Both the position numbers and the translations under genes were made by a program. Shown piece after piece: positions 8,004-15,763 of a stretch of DNA of 64,000 bases (within the stretch, counting starts at the first letter, position 1; the number at the start of each line of letters is the position of its first letter). The stretch covers positions 162,503-226,502 of the forward strand of contig CAJTUA010000002.1 in assembly GCA_910579615.1 (NCBI GenBank), read 5' to 3'. Source of the DNA: an uncultured Lachnospiraceae bacterium (GTDB lineage: Bacteria > Bacillota > Clostridia > Lachnospirales > Lachnospiraceae). The notes under the pieces are model-generated. The model was not told the origin of the DNA, made no database searches, and saw nothing but the letters and a program-made list of their open reading frames with translations.

Positions 8004-9758
8004 CTACTCAGCCTTATCGAACGCACCCTTCGTCAGCCCTTCCTGCGCGAACATCGTCTGCAGCACGGAGATATCCGTTGAAATATCGAGCGCATCATCC
8101 TCATACAAGCTGTCAAGCAGCGTCTCAAACGCGTAGATAATTGTCTCTAACGTGGACTCAATCTCCTGCTTGGCAGTCTTGATATTGTCGCCCTGCACGC
8201 TTTGCGCGTTGAAATCGCGGTAAGCATCAACAAGCTTTAAGGTTGTCGGCAGGTAATAATTGATAAATTTGTCGAGGTCTTCCACCTGTTCCGGGTGCAG
8301 TTCGATGCGGGCGTAAATTTTTTGGATGATTTCCTCAAGGCGGTCAAGCTTTGCGGAAATAATTTCCCCCGGAATGGCGGCGTTCGCTTCACGGATTTTG
8401 GTGAGGTAGGAATCGCCTGCGGAGAGAACCTGGATAACCTTTGGCGGGAGGGTGGCACGGCTGCGGTTTGCTGCCGCAGCACCTGCTGCTGCGTTTCCGG
8501 CTGCCTGTGGAGCTGCGCTCCCGGAAGCATCTGCCGGACCAGAAGCTCCGGAGACGGAACGGTTTGGCGGCTGGCTGCCATGGAATGTGGTTCCATCCGC
8601 ATCTGCCTGTGCCGCAAAATGTTCCGCCGCGGTATGGATGCGGGCGTTTGTGCGCTTTTCCTCCAATTGGCGCGCAAGGTAGGCATTCTGCGCCTTTAAG
8701 TATTGGTCGTAGGTCGTGCCGTTTAACATCACACAGGTTTGTTGGTCGTCGATATGCCCTTCCGGGAACATGCCGAGTGAAATCATTTTGCGCACATCCT
8801 TTAATACAAAGCGCTCGGAGCGCCCGATATGGGAGGAAAGCTCCTTAACCGGGCAGTAGGCGCGCCCGCGCAGCTGGCGCACATACTGGTAAAAGCGGTG
8901 GATGCGGTGTCTGCGTTTCGTGCCAACAATGGTCATGGCACCGGAAATGACCAGAGTAGGTGCAAAAAGCGCACCCATCAGGGTATCATATGCGCGGTAG
9001 GGCATCTCCCCGATGTTCACAGCAAAATTAAATGCGATGAACATCATGACGGAAAGGGCGAGCCCAATCCAACCAAAGACAGAGAACAGTGTGCCGGAAA
9101 CGCGCCCTTTCGGATTGCGGCTGATGGGTACAAGCTCTGTGGAATTCCCGCCTCTGTGGGCAAAAGCCGCACTGCCGGGGCGGGTGTAGCTGCCATTTGC
9201 GCCGGGTCTTGCGTTATAGGCGGCATTGCCCCCGCCTGCGTGCTCCCCCTTACGGGCAGCAGAGCCGCCAAAAAAACCGAAAGCTTCCGCCGCTTCCCGC
9301 AGTCTCCCGGAATAATCGTAACGGCTGCGGTTTTGCTGTCTGTCCGCCGCCTGCGCGCGCCTGCGCTCATTTTCCCGCTGCCTCTCCTGTGCCGCCTGTC
9401 TTCGGTTTTCCTCGGCTTCCTGCCTTCTGCGCGCTTCCGCGGCCTGCCTTCTTGCTTCCGCGGCCTGCCGGCTGTTGTAGCGGGCGCGCTCGGCTTCCGC
9501 CTGCGCCGCCTGTCTTCTCGCTTTGTAATCCGCGCGCAAATCGCCGTTGACAATTTCGCCATCGATATGCTCAAGCTCCTCCGCCGTTGTTTCCTTGCCG
9601 TCGTATTGTTGGTAGAAACGGTTCTGGTTCGTTCCAATCTGTGCAATGGAGGTGTTGACGGCGGTGGTAATATTTTGGTTCAGTTTCGAAAAATCCGATG
9701 TGGCAAGTGCGTCCTGCACGGCCTTTTCAATATCGGATGCAAGGTCGGAATTGTACAT
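8004..9758 (-). CDS. XpaC-family protein (5-bromo-4-chloroindolyl phosphate hydrolysis family)
   Basis: The 584-residue protein has four visible parts: an N-terminal helical stretch; a long Ala/Arg/Gln/Glu-rich coiled coil at about 65-160; two membrane segments at about 225-245 (LFSVFGWIGLALSVMMFIAF) and 260-280; and a C-terminal XpaC domain from about 430. The last contains AGDSYLTKIREANAAIPGE and the helical run up to LQTMFAQEGL. A Gly/Ala/Ser-rich linker separates the membrane part from the XpaC domain. A winged-helix-like segment (VKELSSHIGRSERFVLKDV) lies near 307-325. Family proteins are usually 200-300 residues, so this is an enlarged, membrane-anchored version. It precedes telA in the same transcript; GAGAGG lies 6 nt before the ATG. 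Confidence 0.85.
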   Translation of the reverse strand: MYNSDLASDIEKAVQDALATSDFSKLNQNITTAVNTSIAQIGTNQNRFYQQYDGKETTAEELEHIDGEIVNGDLRADYKARRQAAQAEAERARYNSRQAAEARRQAAEARRRQEAEENRRQAAQERQRENERRRAQAADRQQNRSRYDYSGRLREAAEAFGFFGGSAARKGEHAGGGNAAYNARPGANGSYTRPGSAAFAHRGGNSTELVPISRNPKGRVSGTLFSVFGWIGLALSVMMFIAFNFAVNIGEMPYRAYDTLMGALFAPTLVISGAMTIVGTKRRHRIHRFYQYVRQLRGRAYCPVKELSSHIGRSERFVLKDVRKMISLGMFPEGHIDDQQTCVMLNGTTYDQYLKAQNAYLARQLEEKRTNARIHTAAEHFAAQADADGTTFHGSQPPNRSVSGASGPADASGSAAPQAAGNAAAGAAAANRSRATLPPKVIQVLSAGDSYLTKIREANAAIPGEIISAKLDRLEEIIQKIYARIELHPEQVEDLDKFINYYLPTTLKLVDAYRDFNAQSVQGDNIKTAKQEIESTLETIIYAFETLLDSLYEDDALDISTDISVLQTMFAQEGLTKGAFDKAE

Positions 9759-10020
9759 GGTAAACCTCTCATTCGAAGAATTTTAACCGCAGTCCGGCTC
9801 TCGCAATGCTGCGGCAATGGTACTTATGCCAAAATTATAGCGCAAATAGAAATGGTTTGCAATCAGATTTCAAGATTATAATCAATTTATAATTTTGGAC
9901 GGCAAAATGCAAAACGGGAAAACTCAAGGATTGCGAAGAAGGGCGGATTGTGTTATAGTGGGAAAGGATATCCTGTCCTGTTCTGGCGGGCAGGAACAAA
10001 GGCAAAGGGGGAGTTTATGT
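9759..10020. other. Divergent spacer between xpaC-telA and the AAA+ gene
   Basis: About 260 nt, AT-rich in the middle (9880-9900). It holds the plus-strand promoter at 9931-9959; no gene is supported. Confidence 0.5.
9931..9959 (+). promoter_or_regulatory. Sigma-A-type promoter for the AAA+ ATPase gene
   Basis: TTGCGA and TATAGT are separated by 17 bp, about 60 nt before the ATG at 10021. Confidence 0.65.
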
Positions 10021-11481
10021 ATGGCAGATAAATTAAAAGGTCTGATTGAGACATGCTACGGGATGGCGGCGGCAATCAGCGCGGCGGGCATTGGCGCAAA
10101 CGAGCAGATGAAGCTACAGGCGATGGTTCGTTTTGAATTTCTGAAATTTCTCTCCTACCTTGCGTATACGGAAGGGGATGTCAAGCAGGAGGAGCTTGAT
10201 TTTATCAACCGGACGCTCGGCTATGAATTTAAGGGGGTGGAGCTGGCGCAGTTTCGCTTTGACGAGCGCACGGCGTTGCCGGAATACGCGCAAAGTGTGC
10301 CGCGGGCGCTGAAATTTTTTGTACTGGCGGATGCGGGGGACAAAATGCAGGACAAGGTCTACCGCAAAAAGAAAGCCATCACGCTTGTGGAGACGTACCG
10401 CCTGCTCGGACAGAGCTATATCGCGCAGGATGACAGGACAACGGAAAAAGAAATCCGCCTGCTGTCCGCCTACATGAAGATGCTTGAGGATTTTTTAAAG
10501 GAGTACGGGTTGTTCCGCCGGAACGCAAATGTACAGCCAATCCTTCCGGTGATTGACCGCAGGGAGGAAAAATGGGAGGATTCCGTGAAGGCATCGGGCA
10601 GGGTACCAAGGCAGAAAGCGCCGCAAAAGGAAGCGGGAGGGCAAGAGCAGGAGGAGCCGGAAGAAAGCGTGGAGAGCATGCTTGCCGAGCTGAATGCGTT
10701 AACCGGGCTCTCGGCGGTAAAGCAGGAAGTGAACCATCTTGTCAATCTGATGCAGGTGGCAAAGCTGCGCCGCGAACAGGGCATGAAAGAGCCTACCGTC
10801 TCAAAACACCTTGTTTTTTCCGGGAATCCGGGAACGGGCAAGACGACGGTCGCAAGGCTCCTTGCCAAAATTTACAAATCCCTCGGGATTTTGGAGCAGG
10901 GGCAGCTTGTTGAGGTGGACCGCGGCGGGCTGGTCGGCGGCTATATCGGGCAGACGGCGACGAGGACGATGGATGTGGTGGACGAGGCCATCGGCGGGAT
11001 TTTATTTATTGATGAGGCATACGCGCTCACGGTCGGCAAGGGCGAGGGCGATTTCGGGCAGGAGGCTGTTGATACGCTGTTAAAGGCGATGGAGGACAAC
11101 CGTGATTCGCTGATTGTGATTGTGGCGGGTTACCCGGATTTGATGGAGCAGTTTCTAAGCTCTAACCCGGGGCTTCGCTCGCGTTTTTCGCGCTTTATTG
11201 AGTTTGAGGACTACACGCCGGACGAACTTTACAACATTATGGGCGGCATGTGCAAAAGCCAGGAATACATACTTTCCGCGCAGGCGGAGGAGTTTGTGAA
11301 GGAATTCCTGCGCGCGCGCTGTGAAAATAAGCCGGACAATTTCGCAAACGCGCGCGATGTGCGCAATTTGCTTGAGCACGCAATCACGAACCAGGCGGCG
11401 CGGGTGATTGGGAGCGGAAAATCGGATTATGATACTTTGGCAAAATTGGAAAAATCAGATTTTGAGGATATCCGCCTCTGA
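10021..11481 (+). CDS. CbbX/SpoVK-like AAA+ ATPase with N-terminal TerB-like domain
   Basis: The 486-residue protein has a helical N-terminal domain (about 1-165) with the TerB-like pattern FLKFLSYLAYTEGDVKQEELDFI near residue 39-61, then a short linker and a CbbX/SpoVK-type AAA+ module. Walker A is FSGNPGTGKTT near 265-275, the pore segment GGLVGGYIGQT near 303, Walker B ILFIDEAYAL near 327, and the arginine-finger region GLRSRFSRF near 386. The start at 10021 is fixed by AAAGGGGGAG 7 nt upstream; a frame to 9895 has no ribosome site. It diverges from xpaC-telA. TerB-like, TelA and XpaC components are known to co-occur in stress systems, so a joint role in envelope or metal/oxyanion stress is inferred. 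Confidence 0.85.
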   Translation: MADKLKGLIETCYGMAAAISAAGIGANEQMKLQAMVRFEFLKFLSYLAYTEGDVKQEELDFINRTLGYEFKGVELAQFRFDERTALPEYAQSVPRALKFFVLADAGDKMQDKVYRKKKAITLVETYRLLGQSYIAQDDRTTEKEIRLLSAYMKMLEDFLKEYGLFRRNANVQPILPVIDRREEKWEDSVKASGRVPRQKAPQKEAGGQEQEEPEESVESMLAELNALTGLSAVKQEVNHLVNLMQVAKLRREQGMKEPTVSKHLVFSGNPGTGKTTVARLLAKIYKSLGILEQGQLVEVDRGGLVGGYIGQTATRTMDVVDEAIGGILFIDEAYALTVGKGEGDFGQEAVDTLLKAMEDNRDSLIVIVAGYPDLMEQFLSSNPGLRSRFSRFIEFEDYTPDELYNIMGGMCKSQEYILSAQAEEFVKEFLRARCENKPDNFANARDVRNLLEHAITNQAARVIGSGKSDYDTLAKLEKSDFEDIRL

Positions 11482-11771
11482 AAAATGGCGCTTGCTATGC
11501 GGGAAACTTCCCTAAATTATATAAATTTACAGCATTGGAAATTTCCGGCCGCAAATACATGGCGGTGGCGGGCGGAAAAACGAAAAAATCTGAAAAAAAT
11601 ATGAATTTCGAAAGAAAGGCTTCCTTTTTACAAAAAAATGTGCTATAACTGTCTACGCAGCTTTTGCCCGCACCGATGGATGGGAAGGGGCAAAGAAATG
11701 TGGGGGATGGGGAGAAATCCAGGCTTCCGGCTGACAAGGTACCGCGGAAGGTGCGCGGGAAAGAGGTAGAA
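11482..11771. other. Leader region of the first trigger-factor-like lipoprotein
   Basis: About 290 nt without a supported gene. A TATAAC hexamer near 11643 within an AT-rich run could be a -10. The downstream leader contains an imperfect CTTTTGCCC...GGGGCAAAG hairpin at about 11662-11696. Confidence 0.4.
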
Positions 11772-12851
11772 ATGATGAAAAAAGGAATACACAGGACACT
11801 GGCGCTGCTTATGGCGGGGATTCTCGCGGCGGGCTGCGGCTCCGAAAAAGAGGAGGATATCCCGGAGCGGCTTTCGGGAAGTGCCGTTGAGGTTCAATAT
11901 AAGGGCGTGGAGTATGAGCCGTATGATACGGAGGTGACACAGGAGGAAATCCAGACAAGGATTGACAGCTTTGTTGCTTCCCACCCGCTCTACACGGATG
12001 TCACTGACCGGGATGATGTGCGGGAGGGCGATACCGTAAACATTGATTATACGGGCTATATGGACGGTGAGGCATTTGCGGGCGGCAGTGCCAAGGGCGC
12101 GGATTTAACGATTGGGTCGGGCGGGTTTATCCCGGGCTTTGAGAGCGGTCTGGTTGGCGCGAAGGTGGGTACGACGGTGGATGTTAAGGCGACTTTCCCG
12201 GATCCTTATCTGAACAATCCGGATTTTTCCGGAAAGGTGGCAACCTTTTCCGTGACAATCAACAAAATCCGGTTGATGGAAGAGGCAGAGCTTACCGACG
12301 AGCTTGTTGCGGCGAACACGGATTACGCGACGGTTGCGGACTACAGGGCATATATTGAGTCGAGCCTGCGCTCCCAGAAAGAAAGCTATGCGGCAAGCTT
12401 TAAGGAAAGCCGCGTCATGAATAACCTGATTGAGAAAACGGAGTTCACCGGGATTGCCCAGGAGGACATTGATTCTTATTATGAGAGTTCGCGCACGTAT
12501 TATAGTCAGTTGGCGCAGATTTATGAGAGCACTTACGGTTATTCGTTCTCGATGTTTATTTTGTACTTTTTCGGATGCTCCAGCGAGGAGGAATATGACC
12601 AGATGCTGCGCGAACAGGCGGAGTTGGAGGTCAAGAGGACATTGATTCTTTATTACGTTATTGATAAGGAAAAGATTACCGTAACGGATGAGGAATATGC
12701 GGAGGCGCTTGGGCGCTACGCAACGCAGTACAATACGACAGCCGAGGAGTTAGCGGCACAGGTTGAGGCTTCCAGGCTACAGCTGTTGGTACAGCAGGAG
12801 AAGGCGGAACAGCTCATTTATGACAACGCGGTTGAAGTAAAGGGTGAGTAA
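11772..12851 (+). CDS. Trigger-factor-like FKBP-type peptidyl-prolyl isomerase lipoprotein
   Basis: Predicted lipoprotein folding factor outside the membrane. Residues 1-21 form a lipoprotein signal ending LAAGC (Cys22). From about 75 an FKBP-type prolyl isomerase domain is visible (GDTVNIDYTGYMDGEAFAGG, then IGSGGFIPGFESGLVGAKVG near 115-134). The C-terminal helices resemble the trigger factor chaperone arms (LTDELVAANTDYATVADYRAYI near 176). The ribosome-binding domain of cytosolic trigger factor is absent. AAGAGG precedes the ATG pair at 11772/11775; longer in-frame starts would bury the signal peptide. A paralogue follows directly, suggesting a two-gene operon for folding secreted proteins. 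Clients are unknown. Confidence 0.88.
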   Translation: MMKKGIHRTLALLMAGILAAGCGSEKEEDIPERLSGSAVEVQYKGVEYEPYDTEVTQEEIQTRIDSFVASHPLYTDVTDRDDVREGDTVNIDYTGYMDGEAFAGGSAKGADLTIGSGGFIPGFESGLVGAKVGTTVDVKATFPDPYLNNPDFSGKVATFSVTINKIRLMEEAELTDELVAANTDYATVADYRAYIESSLRSQKESYAASFKESRVMNNLIEKTEFTGIAQEDIDSYYESSRTYYSQLAQIYESTYGYSFSMFILYFFGCSSEEEYDQMLREQAELEVKRTLILYYVIDKEKITVTDEEYAEALGRYATQYNTTAEELAAQVEASRLQLLVQQEKAEQLIYDNAVEVKGE

Positions 12852-12863
12852 GGTGTGATGGTG

Positions 12864-12985
12864 GGCGGTTCGCAGGTACGCGCCGTTGGACGCGGAACCG
12901 CCAAAACGGTCAGGACATGGCGGACGGTCTGAAAAATCGGGGATTTTCAGGCAGTATTCAGGAAGGCCGCCACGGGCAGAACCGT
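12864..12985 (+). other. Nested stem-loops in the leader between the two lipoprotein genes
   Basis: An 8-bp stem GGCGGTTC (12864-12871) pairs with GAACCGCC (12895-12902). A second structure nests three stems: ACGGT/ACCGT (12906-12910, 12981-12985), TGGCGG/CCGCCA (12918-12923, 12967-12972) and CTGAAAAATC/GATTTTCAG (12929-12938, 12942-12950). There is no T-tract, so this is more likely a leader structure than a terminator. Confidence 0.5.
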
Positions 12986-13023
12986 GTAACAGGATAAGAA
13001 ACGGCGCAGAAATGAGGGATGAG

Positions 13024-14208
13024 ATGAAAAAGAAATGGTTAGCAGTGCTACTGTGTGGATGTCTGGTATTTACCGGCTGTGGCTCGGGGGATGACGGGGA
13101 GGAAGCCTCGAATGACGATGAAGGGCAGCGCCAGAGCGGCGGGCTTTTGTCGGGCAACCGGGGGGATAACAGCACGCCGACACCGACCGCGGCAGCGGAC
13201 GGGAATACGGACGGTGATGATGTGGGAAACAACGATGACACCCTTTCCGGGGGCGCGTACTGGGCACCGCAGGGCAGCGTCGAGCTGGGACAGTATATTG
13301 GCGTTACGGTGGATAAGGCAGACGCGGTTGTCGCGGATGAGGATGTGCAGTATGAGCTTGACTATCTTTTGAGCCAGCACGCGCAGACAGTGCCGATTAC
13401 CGACCGCAATGTGGTGGAGGATGGCGATTATATCGGCGTTGATTTTACGCTGATGGTCGGCAGTGAGGAGATTGATTCCGCGCAGGATGAGATGCTTACG
13501 GCCGGCGCCGGGTATTATGATTTTGACAAACAGTTAGCAGGGCTGTACTTAGAGGAGTCAAAGACGTTCGAGTGTGAGATTCAGGACCTTATGTACAGCG
13601 ATTATATCGGGCAGACCGGAACATACATTGTCCAGATTAAGTCAATCAACGAGCAGGTAATCCCGGAGCTGACGGATGCTTTTATCGCGGAAAATACGGA
13701 TTTCAGCACGGTGGCGGAATATCGCCAGGATATTTATGACACACTTTTAAAAGAAGCGGAGCAGGATGCACAGGACGAACAGGTAAGGGCAGCGTTTGAA
13801 AAGATTATGGCGGATTCCAAATTTACCGGAATCAGCGATGCGGACATCCAGTCGTATGTGGATGAGGTGGTTGCGTATTATGAGCAGTACGCGTCCATGT
13901 TCGGGATGGATTTGAACTCGGTTATCGCCGTTTTTATGGGTGGGACGTATGAGGAGTTTATTGCGCTCGCGAAGGAAGATGGCGAGTACACCGTGAAGCA
14001 GAACCTGATTTTAAACGCGGTTATCCAGGACGCAGGGATTACGCTGACGGATGAGGAATACACAACCGCGTTGGCAGAGTATGCGGCAGAGAATGATTTT
14101 GACTCCCCGGAGGCGGTTGAGGAATACTACTATAAGGAAGACCTTGTGCTTCATTTCAGACAGAACAAGGCGTATGATATGATTGTGGATTCCATTGTTG
14201 TCCAGTAA
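13024..14208 (+). CDS. Second trigger-factor-like lipoprotein with degenerate FKBP domain
   Basis: The 394-residue lipoprotein has signal and lipobox VFTGC (Cys19), then an Asp/Gly/Ser/Thr-rich disordered spacer (about 20-75) that holds it away from the membrane. A trigger-factor-like body follows. The FKBP region is present but altered: GDYIGVDFTLMVGSEEIDSAQDE replaces the GDTVNIDYTGYMDGEAF pattern of its neighbour, and the usual IPGFE active-site stretch is not seen, so isomerase activity is doubtful. The helical arms (LTDAFIAENTDFSTVAEYRQDI) are clearly paralogous to the upstream gene. GAGGG sits about 5 nt before the ATG at 13024. Probable chaperone-only partner of the upstream protein. 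Confidence 0.82.
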   Translation: MKKKWLAVLLCGCLVFTGCGSGDDGEEASNDDEGQRQSGGLLSGNRGDNSTPTPTAAADGNTDGDDVGNNDDTLSGGAYWAPQGSVELGQYIGVTVDKADAVVADEDVQYELDYLLSQHAQTVPITDRNVVEDGDYIGVDFTLMVGSEEIDSAQDEMLTAGAGYYDFDKQLAGLYLEESKTFECEIQDLMYSDYIGQTGTYIVQIKSINEQVIPELTDAFIAENTDFSTVAEYRQDIYDTLLKEAEQDAQDEQVRAAFEKIMADSKFTGISDADIQSYVDEVVAYYEQYASMFGMDLNSVIAVFMGGTYEEFIALAKEDGEYTVKQNLILNAVIQDAGITLTDEEYTTALAEYAAENDFDSPEAVEEYYYKEDLVLHFRQNKAYDMIVDSIVVQ

Positions 14209-14230
14209 CAGGATATATCCAGGCTGCGCA

Positions 14231-14275
14231 CGGCGGGATTTTATGGGGGCAGGGCAGACATGAAATTTTACCGCG
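14231..14275 (+). other. Possible degenerate copy of the GGA/GGA-loop RNA element
   Basis: A hairpin with arms ending ATTTTATG and CATGAAAT carries a 13-nt tip at 14246-14258 that reads GGGGC-AGG-GCAGA, close to the GGAGC-NNN-GCGGA tip of the leader elements elsewhere. The outer stems and the GGAACTTTAAA tail are not evident. It lies after a stop codon and before a terminator, not before a gene. Confidence 0.4.
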
Positions 14276-14314
14276 GGGAAAAAGAAAGAAGGACACGGAC
14301 AAAACGGATTATGG

Positions 14315-14367
14315 AAACAAAGAATTCCGGATATTGCACTTTGCAATATCCGGAATTCTTTGTTTTT
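14315..14367 (+). terminator. Strong Rho-independent terminator after the lipoprotein pair
   Basis: A 24-bp perfect stem (14315-14338 with 14342-14365) has a 3-nt loop and runs straight into T residues. Confidence 0.95.
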
Positions 14368-14392
14368 AAATGTAATTTTAGGAAAAGAAAGC

Positions 14393-14421
14393 TTGCTTTT
14401 TCTGTTTTTGTCTATTATAAT
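14393..14421 (+). promoter_or_regulatory. Sigma-A-type promoter of the LacI-family regulator
   Basis: TTGCTT (14393-14398), a 17-bp spacer, then TATAAT (14416-14421). Confidence 0.75.
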
Positions 14422-14434
14422 AAGGACTGAGAGG

Positions 14435-14448
14435 CGAAAACGATTTAG
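14435..14448 (+). promoter_or_regulatory. Possible LacI/cre-like operator just downstream of the promoter
   Basis: CGAAAACGATTTAG carries the central GAAAACGATT core typical of LacI-family and catabolite-response operators, although its outer bases fit poorly. Its place between the -10 and the start codon would suit self-repression. Confidence 0.35.
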
Positions 14449-14466
14449 TGTTTTGGGGGGATGGAC

Positions 14467-15474
14467 ATGGTATCAGTAAAAGACATTGCTGCCCGCTGTA
14501 AGGTTTCCGTTGCCACAGTCAGTAAAGCATTAAATGGCTACAGCGATATCAGTAAAGAAAAGAGGGAGTACATCAACGCGGTGGCAAAGGAAATGGGATA
14601 TTTCCCGAACTCGGCGGCAATCGCGCTGAAAACAAACCGCACATACAATATCGGCATCCTGTTTTTGGATGCGGCGAATAACGGCTTGACAAATGAGCAT
14701 TTTGCAAGGGTACTGCAGGGCGTGAAGGAGGAGGCGGAGGAACGGGGCTACGATATTACGTTTATCAGCAACCACATCGGCGGCAGGACGATGACCTACA
14801 CGGAGCACTGCCATTACCGCGGGGTGGACGGCGTTGTGATTGCCTGTATTGACTTTGATGCGCCGGAGGTAATTGAACTGGTCAACAGTGGGATACCCGT
14901 TGTGACGATTGACCATGTATTTCACAATACGACATCTGTGATTTCGGACAATGTGAGGGGGATACAGGATTTGGTGAAATACGCCTACGGGATGGGGCAC
15001 CGCCGGATTGCGTTTATCCATGGTGATGATTCTTCTGTTTCGCGGGACCGCCTGGCGAGTTTTTACCGGACGCTTGATGAGCTTGGGGTGGAGGTTCCGG
15101 AGGAGTACGTGCTGGTCTGCCCGTACCGCGACACAAAAAGGGCGGCGGAGATGACAGTACAGCTGCTTTCATGCAAGGAGCCGCCGACCTGCATTTTGTA
15201 CCCTGACGATTTTACGGCAATCGGAGGTGTCAATGTAATTGAGCAGAAAGGCCTGAAGATACCGGAAGATATTTCTGTTATGGGGTATGACGGGAACAGC
15301 TACGCGAGGGCGATGGAGCCGCCGCTGACAACGCTTGAGCAGGATTCGGACGCGCTTGGACGTTCCGCGGCAGCGCATTTGATTCATATGATAGAAAAAC
15401 CGAAGACCGCGCTTGTGGAGCGCGTTGTGGTGGAGGGGAAGGTTCTGGTGGGACGTTCCGTCAAAAAAATATAG
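14467..15474 (+). CDS. LacI-family transcriptional regulator
   Basis: The 335-residue regulator has an N-terminal LacI helix-turn-helix (VSVKDIAARCKVSVATVSKALNG, residues 2-24, with the YFPNSAAIALKTNRT hinge) followed by a periplasmic-binding-protein-like sensor domain (from about 60). The ATG at 14467 is preferred over 14461 because the GGGGGG ribosome site ends 6 nt before it. The gene is monocistronic: its own promoter lies upstream and a terminator follows at 15491. No sugar catabolic genes lie next to it, so the effector cannot be inferred; it may act on distant targets. Confidence 0.9.
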   Translation: MVSVKDIAARCKVSVATVSKALNGYSDISKEKREYINAVAKEMGYFPNSAAIALKTNRTYNIGILFLDAANNGLTNEHFARVLQGVKEEAEERGYDITFISNHIGGRTMTYTEHCHYRGVDGVVIACIDFDAPEVIELVNSGIPVVTIDHVFHNTTSVISDNVRGIQDLVKYAYGMGHRRIAFIHGDDSSVSRDRLASFYRTLDELGVEVPEEYVLVCPYRDTKRAAEMTVQLLSCKEPPTCILYPDDFTAIGGVNVIEQKGLKIPEDISVMGYDGNSYARAMEPPLTTLEQDSDALGRSAAAHLIHMIEKPKTALVERVVVEGKVLVGRSVKKI

Positions 15475-15490
15475 AGAAAAAATGTAGAGA

Positions 15491-15524
15491 AGAGCCCTGC
15501 GCTTTGGAAGCGGCAGGGCTTTTT
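15491..15524 (+). terminator. Rho-independent terminator after the LacI-family gene
   Basis: AGCCCTGC (15493-15500) pairs with GCAGGGCT (15513-15520) and is followed by five T residues. Confidence 0.88.
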
Positions 15525-15623
15525 GTGCGCAGGGGCGCGAACGTGCATTCATGCGCATGGAAGTGGGCTGCTTTGCGGCACGCCCACCCTATGGTTCATT
15601 GTCATGACCTGGAAAAAAGATGA

Positions 15624-15652
15624 TTGAAGAACAAAAAAGAATGTGATATAGT
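15624..15652 (+). promoter_or_regulatory. Sigma-A-type promoter of gltX
   Basis: TTGAAG and TATAGT are separated by 17 bp, about 110 nt before the gltX start. Confidence 0.65.
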
Positions 15653-15763
15653 GGTTAGGAGATTGACTGCCGGATATTGCAGCGGCAGGATATGCACAGC
15701 AGCGGTACTGTGGGCAAAGCCAAGTACCGCGTGGGAATAAACAGAATAACCAAGGAGGCTATG

